Origin: Harmonia axyridis | Taxonomy: Eukaryota > Arthropoda > Insecta > Coleoptera > Coccinellidae | Assembly (NCBI RefSeq): GCF_914767665.1 | Contig: NC_059504.1 | Span: forward strand, 8,372,501-8,436,500 | DNA length: 64,000 nt | Reading direction: 5' to 3' | Part shown: one piece after another, positions 44,391 to 57,788 of the stretch | How positions within the stretch are numbered: position 1 is the first letter of the stretch | How the letters are laid out: every line of letters starts with the position of its first letter | The notes under the pieces: model-generated | What the model was told of the DNA's origin: nothing | What the model saw: only the letters and a program-made list of their open reading frames with translations | The model's database searches: none | Program-made: the position numbers and the translations under genes

Positions 44391-47300
44391 AATAGTGTGT
44401 CGATCAACTGAATAATGATATCACTGAAGTTTTCTTAAATTTCTCTCAGTATTCACAAATGAACCCTAATTTTCATAAAACAAATTTTCAATTTATGAAC
44501 ATTTCTGAAGCATGTATCTTTCCATAATTAAATGGCATAATCTACAAAACACAAAGGACATAAGAAATGAACAGAAATATAACCATTTTTAATAATAATT
44601 CCTATTGGAAAACCCTTAATTGAACAATAGTTACCAATGATGTGTATTATTAATTTTGAAATTTTTCTCATAGTTTTATTTTCAATATTTATTTGGAAAA
44701 TTTCCATAATTTTCGCCTGTTCGTCTTAATTTCGAGCGAAATTGAAATAAAAGTGAGTGACATCGAGTTCTGAATGGAGCAGAGTAGAATAAAGGTGACT
44801 AACATTCGTCCATGTTACTCCCGAGTTCTTGACCTCTCACTTTCGATTTCATTTATTCAATGCGTCGGATTTACTGGGAACTAATTAAAAAAAAAATTCT
44901 ACCATTCCATGACCATCTTCAACATCATAATAAATCATGTTCGGGTCTTTATGGGGAATTTTACCCATCACGCTATTATATAAGAGGATTGCGGTGACTA
45001 TATGTGTGTCAATAACATCACGCTTTAGGCCAGTATATTCTGCAAAATTCTGGCACCGCTCACCGATTTTGCGTAGATCCCACAGTTCTGAGGAAATTCG
45101 AACTCGAAATTTGGAAAAAAATTGAATTTCCATCCAAAAATCATTAGATCTCCTAAATTTTTCGTCACGTTTTTTGAACATCGAGTTCTGATCTAAAACA
45201 TAGTGAAGTTTCAAGGGAGTAGATCAAGTCCAGAAGAAGTTGCAGCCTCGGGAATATTATCCATTTTTTTTTGAAAATTTCAGATTTGTACCTATAATTT
45301 CTGAAATAATGTACTAATCGCCAAACTGCAAGCATTTTCGTGATCTACATAGTCGAATCAATCAATAAAATGGTACAATACTCCCATGAAGGAACTTTTA
45401 ATTTTTTTTCAATTTTCTAAGGGTTAGGTATGGAATCCTGCATGGAAAACCTTGCAATTTTGATCCCGCAGATTCCCTAGTTGACAGAATGCAGTAGGTT
45501 CGGATAATTCGTGATGGTCGTTTGAATGATGTTATTTTCCATACATAGTGGCATAATTTAACCTCTCAAATAAAAAAATCATCGCTATTTGAAATCTCAT
45601 AATAAGAGTTTTGTTTCTCCAAAATGACATGGAGGCAAAATATGTATTCCATTTCATTTAAAAGATAAGATTGCACATATTTTCGATTCAAAAATTTCTC
45701 CCAATTCAGACAGTGGGTACTTAGATACAATAAAGTGTTTATTTACAATTGAAAATGAGAAAACAACAACAAACTGATCAAAATGTCTAATTTCCAAGGA
45801 TTGTTGACCGATATGGATCTAGTGATTGGTTCATATCGAAATAATTGTTGCACACTCTAAACAAGATTTTTCGGTCATCAAAAAATTCATTATTACGCAA
45901 CTGTATTATTTAATAACGCCTAGAAAAAATCTTATGACGCTATAAAAAGGGTAATTAAAATTAATTTATTATGAGTGGGAAGACTATTTCCACATAATAT
46001 ATGATTGCATTCTATAAAGTTAAAAGACATCGAATCGTTGAATTTTCAAAGCTTTTAAAGGAGAAAATGTGGATGCTAAAAGCCCGCCGATATTTGTTAT
46101 TGGATGTAACAAAGAGTCAAATTCCAAACAAAATTGTTACATTATTTATTCATAACAAAATACCTATCTCAGTTCAGTGAATTCCTCTCCTACTCATTAT
46201 TTTATTTTTAATTGAGAAATTTTATAGTATAGATCTTTCCCATATGATTTATATAAAACTGAATATTACAATGCAGTTTTCTAAAAGAATTCTGTGATGA
46301 TTCGATAATATTTTGTCTTGAAATGTTGACATCAATTAATTATGTTACCTTAATATCAAGATTGTTCTGGTACTTATGAATTCAGGGTTAGACAAATAAT
46401 TAATATTCAAAACAAATAAAAGATGTATGAAACATGATCCTTTGTTGTCGATTAGGTGATACGAAACGTATATTTTAAAATAACATACAGCATTATTTTT
46501 GTTGTAATTTGGGCACTATAACTACCTAATCAAAAAATAATGTTGATGTATCCAGTAGTTTCATGATTACAATTCTAAAATCTTAACTTTCTCATTCATT
46601 TTTAATTTTAAATAATACGAAGATTCAATAGTGTAAACATCCATTGTTTTCAGTATTTAAAAATTTATCCACTGTCAACAATGGCAAATTGTTTGGTACA
46701 TAGAATCGATTTCAGAGTTTACATATCTCAAGAGGATGCAAATGCAATATTATGTTCGACCTATATATTTCGCAAGTGTTTATTTTTTACTGAGATTGAA
46801 TCATCTCTCTGTCAAAGAGTGAAACAATTCAGATTTTTTTTGGAGCAAAAATCTACATATACTTATACATAATTCATGCATGTTTGAATATCGTATTTCC
46901 ATTCAGGAGGAGTATCTTCTTGAGGAATCGTAGATGATTTGAATAGTCGATTCTTTCTTGCACACTCTTGACTCACTTGTCTCCTCTTCAAAAAAAAAAA
47001 AAATATGAAAGCAATAACCTGATACGGGAGTTCTCGTGAGCTTGTTCAAATTCGTAGGTTATTTATTTCATAAAATTTTGCATATTGCATATTTTGTTTC
47101 AATATACTCAATTCAGGGTTTTTAAATATGAACTCAAAACTTTCTGAGTTGATATGCCATGAAAACATAGAATGACGTGAGAACTCAATATCATTTATTA
47201 CTTTTTTAAACAATTTTCTTGAAGAAACCACCTTTAAAAATAAAAAATGCATGCTGAAAAGTTTTACTTTTCTCCGTTCGATACTAGCCACTATTAGATT

Positions 47301-47441
47301 ATATTGGCACCAATCAAGGCTCTGCATTTGTATTTGTCTATTGGGGATGATTTCGCTATTTTGATTGAAATTTTCAAATTTTCACGAAATTTTTGCGTCT
47401 TCTCGCCACAGACACCTTTCGAACATTCTGTCTTTGTGGTG
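44391..47441. other. Gene-free stretch with a dispersed repeat
   Basis: 45166-45378 shares two blocks with 60456-60635 (listed separately). A 109-codon minus-strand frame (44885-45214) overlaps this repeat and is probably part of it. Nothing else recognised. Confidence 0.4.
45166..45378. repeat. Dispersed two-block repeat (order Y-X)
   Basis: Block X (45311-45378, GTACTAATCGCCAAACTGCA onward) is almost identical to 60456-60523. Block Y (about 45166-45258, GAAGTTGCAGCCTCGGGAAT) matches about 60545-60635. The block order is swapped between the two sites. A weaker copy is at 14806-14960. Confidence 0.65.
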
Positions 47442-48358
47442 AAGGATGTTTTTTTAGAGCTATAGAACTTTAAATTGCAATAAAACAACGATGGATTATT
47501 CGATTGACATGAATTTTATTTATCCGCAAGATAATCTTGTGGCATTATTTTTTAAATATGATTTCTGGCATATGACCGCCACGGCTGGCTCGGTTGTAGT
47601 CCAATCTGGACGTCCAATTTTCGATGACTTTTTCCAACATTTGTGGCCGTATATCGGCAATAACACGGCGAATGTTGTCTTCCAAATGGTCAAGGGTTTG
47701 TGGCTTATCCGCATAGACCAATGACTTTACATAGGCCCACAGAAAGTAGTCTAGCGGTGTTAAATCACAAGATCTTGGAGGCCAATTCACAGGTCCAAAA
47801 CGTGAAAGAAGGCGGTCACCAAACGTGTCTTTCAATAAATCGATTGTGGCACGAGCTGTGTGACATGTTGCGCCGTCTTGTTGGAACCACAGCTCCTGGA
47901 CATCATGATTGTTCAATGCAGGAATGAAAAAGTTAGTAATCATGGCTCTATACCGATCACCATTGACTGTAACGTTCTGGCCATCATCGTTTTTGAAGAA
48001 GTAAGGACCAATGATTCCACCAGCCCATAAAGCGCACCAAACAGTCAGTTTTTCTGGATGTAACGGTGTTTCGACATACACTTTAGGATTAGCTTCACTC
48101 CAAATGCGGCAGTTTTGTTTGTTGACGTAGCCATTCAACTAGAAGTGCGCTTCATCGCTAAACAAAATTCGCTTATGAAAATCGGGAACAACGGCAATCT
48201 CATTTTGGGCCCATTGGCCTCACTTGATGATCGTTTGGCTGAATTTGATGAATTGCCAAACTAAACTGAGAATAAATCACTTGACAGCTGTTAAATTGGT
48301 CGCCATCTTGAACAGTAATGCCAGCTTAAAGTTATATACCTCGAAAAAAAACACCCTT
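47442..48358 (-). mobile_element. DD41D (rosa-like) element, copy D, alternative internal deletion
   Basis: Right end CGAAAAAAAACACCCTT, then TA. The left end is altered (AAGGATGTTTTTTTAGAGC) without a clear TA. It has the longest open piece of the family, 197 codons on the minus strand (48138-47545), with FQQDGATCHTARATIDLLKD and LTPLDYFLWAYVKSLVYAD. A stop replaces the Trp of AHFWLNG just upstream. It keeps a segment (GGGCCCATTGGCCTCACTTG) that A, B, C and E have lost, so its deletion arose separately. Confidence 0.85.
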
Positions 48359-48360
48359 TA

Positions 48361-51300
48361 TATTCTTGCATCTTGGCATATCTTCGAAATTAGTATTTTT
48401 CAATTTTTGAAAAAACGAAATATCATTTGAGTATAACTCTGGAACCACTGAACCGATTTTACCCAATAACGAGCTCAGATCAGATATTCGGACCCTGAAC
48501 CTATCCCCGAAAATTTTTTCAGCATAACACAATAACACATTCTGTTCTAGAATTATCTTACACAATGTGTGTTTTACAGACGTCAGACACATCCAATTTT
48601 GACTTCTAATTCTTGGAATTAGTCCAACCTATCGTTTGAGACGACACTTGGCCCTAAATTCGAAGATTAGAAACATAATTATTGTAGAGTAATCTCCTAA
48701 AATGCGCGCTGCAATAAAATTTCACTATTACCTGTAAAATCTCTAAGCATTCCACAACAAATAATTTTCCGAAGATAAACAATATAATAACAAATTGATA
48801 CACACAACGTTCATAAGCTCCTTCACAAGAAAAAATCTATGATTGAAGCAACTATCACATTGATTTACAAGACATGTTATGTACCTCCTAAATAACTATA
48901 AAGGATACTCAGTTGCAATATATGCAAAAGTTAGTGTCCACTACGTCCTAACCTAGACTTCATTACGTAACTGTTCATGCCAATGTAAATGTCAAGCTTT
49001 AAACGTACCATAATAATTAATAACATCTGAATTGATTCAGAATAATACTGCTATTCACTTTATCCTCTTGATGGGCAATCAGCTTATGTTTGTTCAGATT
49101 ATTTTTATAGCGGTTGTAATGATATGATGTATGCTAAATAGCCGATAAGTTATGATGGATTTTATTATTGTTTTTTTTTATTTCACATGTACTCGATAAA
49201 ATGCTTGATTATGCATCATTGTTTTTAAGAATTCTGGGGAGATCACAGAAGCAAGGTTGATTCTACCCATACGTGATTGTGATTCATTACAATGAAGGAT
49301 CAGGCCTACAAACCTTTTACGGAGAAAAATTCGACACATTTACATATTTTTTGTTCGATAAATAAGGTAACTGAAAAGAAAGTTGATGTTTAGTGGATAG
49401 ATAAAAAATAATTAATATTTCTTCCAAACCATTAAAAAACTTGATGCACACATCTATATATAGACCTCAAATCTATTGATAAATTGCGAGTCTTCGATTT
49501 TGAACTGAATTTGAGAATGAATTATACATTAATAAGTTACATAATATTTTGGGACCATTATTGGTCCTAATTAGCAAATTACAGACACTCCAGCAAGGAG
49601 GTAGATCCTTTTTTTTACAAGAAGCGTGCAAAAAAGACGTAATTTCATATTTTTACGTTTTTCATTCCCAAAAACTAACCTGCTTCCTGCGTAATATTAT
49701 TCTAATTTTCAGATGTTGAATCTATTTGAATAAATGAATTTTAAGCAACTGCATTAGGATATTCAAATGAGGAAACATAATACATCATAAAGAACGTTGT
49801 ATACTGATATAATTCAAAATGAATATGTGTAAGGAAGATGTATCTATTTCTGCAGTTTCGTCAGAAATTTCAGACATTTCCAATTTTACCACGCCTGTTT
49901 CTATTAATGAGAAATTATGAATGAATCTAATACTGACGTATTAATGAGTAATAAAACTACGAAATGTGTCTAGTTGTTTCATGCACGTGAGTAGGAAATA
50001 TGTCAACTCATTATTTATGACGACTATAATTTGGATGAATTATTTACAATAACAATAATTAAGAACCTTTCGAGCACTATTACAAGTACTACTACTACTA
50101 TTATTGAGGACAGAGAAACCTTATTTCTGAGAATGAATGCATGAAAATAATTAACAAAAATTCTCGACACTTCTAGAGTTGTAAAATATTGGACAAAACC
50201 CCGCACTTTATTATCAATGGGAAGATTTTTTCAATGAATTGGGATATTATACTTGTAAGGTATGAGAATATCCTCAGTCCAAATTTTCAAGGGTGAATAT
50301 GGAAATTGAGTAGGTATTTGAATATCGGAAAATAACTACCATCATGAAAGTAAATCTACTGAATTAATAACCAAATAAATATCATCTGAGATCATTATTC
50401 CCAGAAGCATATTAGCTTAGCCAGATCACAAATCTTAAGCAACATTGAAGATCATTTTAACACTTCTACCCTGGGCTTCTACAGTTAATCATTAATTGAA
50501 AATGCAAATTAGTCATCTTCACGCCTTCATCGTCAGTACTGATGAACCATTTCATAATATATTTTCTAATATTGATGACTCTTGAGCAATTTTTCCATAC
50601 TAGATGTTCTTCAAAGTTAATACAGTTGATAGATTAATCTGCTGACATATAAAATGATTCGTATTTTATGGATATTAGATATTCGTTTTATATCATCAAT
50701 GGAAATTTTTATGAATGGTCATAAAAACAGAAGCAACGAGGCGAATCTGCTTAGGTGTGTAGGCGCTCCATAAGAAAATGTTGAAATTGGTCTTTAGCAG
50801 AAATTAAAACTTGGCAAATGAACATTATATTTTCTTTATAGCACAGAATACCTCCAATCAAAATCACGCACTTCTTGAAAGAAGTGAACTTGTGAAACGC
50901 AAGTTTTATTTTGACAGACGTTTGTGTTGCTCTGGAAAAAAGTAAAAAGATACGTTCGCTTCTAGTGAGTATGAACAAACACATCAATGAATAATTCATT
51001 CAGCTACTGATTACTCACGGACACATCATGAGTATTTATTGATCATAGGACAATATTCAAGATTCTTATGGACCTGAACAATTGTAGCTATTGTTCTTCG
51101 AAGGTTCATGATTCTCACATTCTTCGTGTAGCATTGCTGCCATCATCAACTGTGACACTGAGAGAATCATCATTTTAGATACTTTCAGAAATCAATCAAA
51201 TTGCATCAAACAAAATTGACGTTCTAGATAAGCATATATTGCAGACTTATAAATAATTAATTTGATGTATTAAGGACCCTACCCACGATCTGTCGATTTG

Positions 51301-54300
51301 CAGATCGTCTGGACTAGGTATTGACGTAGCTGCAACCTTTCTGATCGAGAACTATACAGTCTAGATTGAACGTTCTGGTCAAATTGACAGTTTTGGATTG
51401 TTAGGTCACCTGTAGGTACGTGAGAGAGAATATCAAGACAGAACAGAGCTCTGATAACTAAGACAATATATGATTAATTTCAGCATTTAGCCGAACTATC
51501 CAAAAATACAACTCTTAATATCTATTGATTATTGTGTTATGAAATTATCACTTTCCGAAAAAAAATTTTTAAGAATGTTGTAATTGAGTGTATTTAGGTA
51601 AATAATTAATTGTATAGCACAGAGACTGTTTAGAAATCTTTCTTACGAAATTCTAGCTTCGAAATGAAGTAGATATTCTCTGGCAGACATAAAATCATTA
51701 ACACCGAAGATCTTTGAAGTTAATTCAAAGTATAGCGTGTTTAAAGCTTGTAGATAACTTCAATGTGATTAATGAAACTATTTTTTTCCACCTTCGCCAG
51801 TATTGGAAGTTGAGCTAATGGGTCCCACATAAATTGTCAGATGATAAAATACCATTTGTTTGGTGAACTTCCCACGCAATCGAAATGAACATTTTGGTAA
51901 TCGACTGTTGCGAGAAGCAGTTTAGACATTCTACTCAAATTTCAAGAAATCTTGTAAATGATAGTAACCTACTGGTACAATAAAATAAACTTTAGAAAAT
52001 GTATTGAAACCGAAAAATGCATTATTATCTGTTTGGATTAAAAGTACGAATCAAATTGGAAGGAAAATCCCTTTCTGGTTTTTCCAAGTGATGATTACCT
52101 GCTCCTGTCTGTTTATATTTGTTTGAAGGACATGGAGTTAAAGAATTGGATTGAAATAATAGAATGGGTACGTTTATTTTTCCATAAACTTTTTAAAATT
52201 TTCGAACTTTCTACTCTCACTAGAAATGAATGTGTTTAGTTTAGCTTTTCACCTAACTAGCTTAGTACAGAGAAAAGTAGTAGAAAATAGTATAGTAGAA
52301 ATTTCCTTAGATTCCTCAAAGGCCTATATTGTGGTATCGGGATTCGGGACTGTTCATTTTCATTCATTTTTTCAGTATTACTTATATTCCGCTAGAACTC
52401 TGATATACATATTTCAATATTCGTTTACCAATAAATTATTATTTAATCGAAAAGGCCTTGAAAACTAGGCTCAGGATATAGAACATCCTATCCTGGTAGT
52501 CTTGTCTAGAAAAGAGAATATCGCGAAATTATTGAGAATGTGACTTTGGAGCTATCCTTTAATTCACAAATTAGTTCGTTTATGTGATGAAATCCTATAA
52601 TTCTGACTATGTTAGCCTTTTGGTACCTATAGAACGTCAACCTTTTGTGGATTATTGTAAGTGCGAGAGTAATAACATTCGAAAAAGAAGACAGGTCTCC
52701 ATATTTTCTTTCCAAAGTTGTAAAACCAGGGTGTAAACTAGTTGTAAGCCTAACTTCTTAATCAACCATTATTTCAACACAAAATAACAATCATTCATGC
52801 CTGCCAACCGCCTTAGTACACGGAAGTCACATAGTGACATCAAAGATTCATTCAATATTTCCCGAACAAGGTGTTATATAAGTGACTACACTGACATTTC
52901 CCATTGAACTTTCATGCAGTTTTCATCATTTAATCATGGAATAAAAATCAGTGGCATTTCGGAACGTTGTCTATCGAACGAACTGGCTCAAATCTAGATT
53001 CGAATAATTGATGCGAAGTGATGCGAATAATGAAATGGATGTTTCATCTCTTTGAGATGCAGCACCGTCCGAAGAAAAGTTATATTGATTGAATAAACAT
53101 TATTTCGTGTATACCTATTTGTTTAGATGTTGCGAAATATATGTGGACGTTGATGTCGAAATAGATGTATAGAGATGCACTCAATATTCGACCAAATAAG
53201 AGACTGTACTTGAGATACATAACTGTGTAAGTAAGTGCTGAATTATCACTTGAAGATGATTAATCTCAGTCATCACTAGGACGTTTGTTGATAGATTATT
53301 CAATGCTTATTTGGTATTCACCAAACTCGATTACCTAAGTAAATTTGGTATCGCAAAAAATATATTTTAACTGCTTTTTTACATCCCTATGGTGCTAGTT
53401 GTTTGTGATCTATGATGACATCTTTTGTATCTGATGATAACAAACTTGGTCTAGATTTATTTTCAAAATAACATGTAAACATTTTGTCTTTCTTTTTTTT
53501 TGTAGCTGTACAACTCTGGGTAGGTTTTGGATAAGTGCACTCTACCGCCTTCCACGATTGACGATCTTCATTAAATTGCTTTTGGTCTCATAGAATCCAA
53601 ACACTGGATAAATTACAGAATGGTCATTTATCTTCATGATCTTCTTTCAAGATCTTTATCGGAGTAATAGTCTCAGTTCTCGACTACAGGGCTGTCGCCA
53701 GAGATTTTGGCGCCCTGGCAAAATAAAATTTCGCCTAATTTAACTGGCTCAATACAGAGTTAATTCATTATAAGCAGTAGAACCTATACCTAGTGATCAA
53801 TTTTTTTTAGATTATTATTTTGATATATTTTGTGATTTACCTGAAAATGGTTTTTGGCAGCCGAGGACTCTGTAGAATAATCATTTATTACTACCAACTT
53901 CTCGGTTTAATGAGTTATATTTATATTTGAGCCCCATCATTCTGGTTTTTTCAATTTTTCGAACTGCAGATTTTTTAATATTCTTTGAAGGAGCATCTGT
54001 TATTCCTCTCAGTCCTTATTTAAAAGTATCAAGTTCTATAGTGAAAGAACGACGCAGTTTGAAGACGCATTTTATAGTACCTATTTGTATTTCCATAACT
54101 AGTTGAGAGCGCCTATTCGATTTCAATAAAATTAGTGCTTAGCAATTTTTGATTCACTACAAAGGTGGTAATCTCACCAAGAAATTACCTTTGTGTCAGA
54201 AAATATGTCTTGTTTTACTAACTTTGCGCTCCTACGATTTGGAAAACTTTAAGTACCTATTGAAAATAATAATTCAAATATTTTCAACAGAATATTGGGA

Positions 54301-55067
54301 GTAAAAATCGATAACACCGCATTGACTCTTCTATTTTGCAAATGTGACCCATACGTGCTAAAGTCTGAATTATTTGAAATTTTTAATTTTCTCGATTCAT
54401 TTGGGTAAGTATTTTGATGCAGTATAGTTAAGTATTTAGTCTCGTGTTTATCAAGATAACAGCTGATGTAATTGAATAATATTCAAAATTCTCCTGATTC
54501 AGTTTCCTGTTACGGATGTTTCGAATATTTAGAATAATCAAGAATCTACTGTGCTTCTATTATGAATTATTATCATTTTGGGATTGTTACACTGAGAAAT
54601 ATCACTGGTTATTTCAAATGTTTTCAAACTATGTTTTCTGATTTTATTCTCTTAACAGATTATTTATTATGAGAGAAGCAGAACAGTTTCTTGACGTTGA
54701 ACTTTGAGCATTTCGTTTGAATATAAAACCGCAAAATGTTACTGAACGGATGTCACTCATAATTTCTTCTGTAACATCACATTTTATTACTGTCACCTAT
54801 TCATTTTGTCCTCGAAGGCACAAATAAATTCTTAGAAGAACATCCGTGTTCAAAAAGCTGAAAGAAAACCTTGAAATCTGGTTTCTATTAAAGAGTTATT
54901 GTCTTTGAAACACCACAGCTATTTTTGGATTCATTTCATTAGGTACTAGTTGAAATTTGAGAACGTTATAAAAAGATTCTGCTCTGTCACCATTAAATCC
55001 ATCAAGAAACATTGAAAGAATGAGAAAAATAGAATAAACCAAATAAACAAATTCCATTCAATACTGA
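48361..55067. other. Long AT-rich gene-free stretch
   Basis: 48370-48650 carries GAGTATAACTCTGGAACCAC and resembles generic dispersed repeats. A short TAC run lies near 50087. GGCGCCCTGGCAAAAT at 53710 resembles a repeat end. No exon, domain or RNA gene is recognised, and the longest frames are 60-86 codons. Confidence 0.4.
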
Positions 55068-55925
55068 ATAACAAATGTAACAAATATCATTTCAACATAA
55101 TGCATAATTGTAAGGTGAAAAATTGAATTCTGAGTGATAATCGAAGAATTTTTCAATAATTTCAAAATCAATTCCGATTCAACAGAATTGGAATAAAAAT
55201 ATTAATAAAAACATTTGCAACAAGGTAGAATCTGAATGAAAATCTACTCCAAAATTTCCCAAAATCTTCGAATGTTTGTCAATTTGATAGGATAGAAAAA
55301 AATAAAGAATGCTCCAATGTTATTATGGAAAATATAGATATTTAGCAGATTTGAAAAGATTCAAAATCGAGAAAACCTATAAAAATCTGAATGAAGAATC
55401 ATTTTGAAGAGAAAAATCAAGAGTGGTTAAACTATTTTGAATTCAGAGTAGGTATTTGATATTATTATTATAAATATATAATGTATAAAAGTTTAGCAAC
55501 TCGTTTTTCAAAATAATTAAAAGAAATCAGGAAACAAATATTGGAATATTCAAATATGTCAATTTTCAGTTATTATGGGTTTGCATTCACTTGAATATTT
55601 CTTTTTATTTATCGAATAAGATTCAATCTTTAAAAAATTTTGGGAATGAACTATGCAACTGTTAGATAAATACGCAAAAAATCACATCGTTGCAGAAGGT
55701 TCAAGAGGTATTAAAATTTCAATTGAAAGAAGAAGAATGATTTCTTTCTCTAATGTTGAATAAAATACTTTTTGTATTGACCATCTCTACAACGTGTAGT
55801 AATTCTTCAATTCTGTTCAATTCATTTAGTTATCGATTAGTCCCAAAAATTTTCAGATGATTGAATGAATTCCATTTTTTTTTCCACCGGATCTTGAAAT
55901 GAAAGCAGGATAAAAAAAGTTCCAC
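55068..55925 (+). repeat. ~870-bp direct duplication, unit 1
   Basis: Anchors such as GATAATCGAAGAATTTTTCA, GAGTGGTTAAACTATTTTGA and TTCAGATGATTGAATGAATT recur 850-900 bp downstream in the same order. Divergence is substantial (many substitutions and indels). Confidence 0.75.
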
Positions 55926-55937
55926 TCAGAAAATACT

Positions 55938-56822
55938 GTTTAACAAATATCACTGCAACATTATAGGCCTACTGAATGAATAATTGAGAGGCAGAAAATT
56001 AAATTTTGTGTGATAATCGAAGAATTTTTCATTAATTTTATAATCAGTTCAGATTCAACAAAATTGGACTAAAATATTTATATCTAAATTTGCAGCAAGG
56101 TAAAATCTGAATGAAAGTCTACTTCAAAATATCTCAGAATCTTCGAATGTTCGGCAATTTGATAAGAATAAAGAATGATCCAATGTTTTAATGGAAAATA
56201 TAGATAAATATTCAAGAAATTTAAAAAATTTAAAATTGAGAAAACCGATAGAATCTGAATGAGGGCATTATAACCATTTTGAAGAGGAAAATTGAGAGTG
56301 GTTTAACTATTTTGAATTCAGGGTAGTTGATATAGATGTTTAGTGAATCGTATTTCCAAATAAATACATGAAATCAGAAAACAAATATTTGAATATTCAA
56401 ATATGTCAATTTTCAGTAATTATAGGTTTGCATTCTCTAGACAATGGCTTTTAATTTATTGAATAAGATTCAATCTTTAAAAAATTTACGTAATGAAGAA
56501 AGGCAATTCTCACAATAAACAAAATATTTTACTCGACTAATCAACATAAATACGCAAAAATCACATCGTTGTACAAAATTCAAGTGGAATAAAATTTCAA
56601 TTGAAAAAAAAACTGATTTCTTTCTGTAATGTTGAATATAATACTTTTTTTTATTAATCATCTCTACATAGTGTAAAAGTATTCCAATCCTAATCCTATC
56701 CCATTCATTTAGTTTTGATGATAAAATTTTCCATTATAGTTCCAAAAAAATTTCAGATGATTGAATGAATTCCATTTTTTTCCACCGGATCTTGAAACGA
56801 AAGCATAAAGTAGTGTTAAAAT
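55938..56822 (+). repeat. ~870-bp direct duplication, unit 2
   Basis: Second copy of 55068-55925, directly adjacent. Its last 142 bp are duplicated again downstream. Confidence 0.75.
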
Positions 56823-56955
56823 ATTCCAATCCTAATCCTATCCCATTCATTTAGTTTTGATGATAAAATTTCCCCATTAGTCCCAAAAAAAATTCAGATG
56901 ATTGAATGAATTCCATTTTTTTCCACCGGATCTTGAAACGAAAGCATAAAATTCC
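56681..56955 (+). repeat. 142-bp tandem duplication
   Basis: ATTCCAATCCTAATCCTATC starts at 56681 and again at 56823, and both copies run through TTCCACCGGATCTTGAAACG. They are nearly identical, so this event is younger than the ~870-bp duplication it sits in. Confidence 0.9.
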
Positions 56956-57786
56956 AATTGATCATAATCCAAAACGTTGTAGATGTTCCGATAATCGATT
57001 GCATCAAGATGTGTAACCTAATCACTCAAAACAACCACAAATTATATTCAGATACGTGAACCGCTTATGGTCATCGATGAGCTTATTGCGTAAAAAAATT
57101 TTTACGAATGAAGGCGTGTTCATTGACCTACCATGTTTCATGCCACAGGTATCCTCTCATATAAGAACAAACATGCACAGGCACTATATACAGATTTGAC
57201 TAATTCCAAATTCCCACAAGATTGTCTTTTATATGTTATCTTAACGATACGAAGGTAATCAACTTGCAGAATCCTCCTTCTCCACAATAGACTCTTCTTC
57301 AAGATGCTGCTGAGACGCTACCGATATCTAGGCGGAGATGGCTAGATTCGGTTGCTTTCTTTGCTAATTAGCGGGTATCTCAATTAATGAGCCAAAGAAT
57401 TAATCAATCAATTCTATAGGCGCCTAAAACGGAACAATTCACGAAATTTTTCAACCCCAAAAATTTGAAAAACCTTCCATCGATAGCAATGAAGATGGAA
57501 ATAACGCTGACATTGAATTTTTTTACCTTTATCCGGCATTAGTCACTGCCTTAGGTTCTTTTTTACCCAAATCTGCCTTAAAATCAAAGTTCTCATCTTT
57601 TTCCTTCAAGCAGATTTCTTCGAATTCTTCATCTCTTTTTCTCAAGGATCTAGACGATGCTGAAGGTCAAGAGAACGTTTGCGGTATCTTCTAGATTTAT
57701 TTTTGAAGCTTCAATGTCGAAAAATTACCGAAGTTTTCATAATTCAGTACATACCTGTTTCTCACGTAAAATATTCACACAATATA
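56956..57786. other. Non-coding stretch
   Basis: No gene recognised between the tandem duplication and the foldback element. Confidence 0.4.
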
Positions 57787-57788
57787 CC

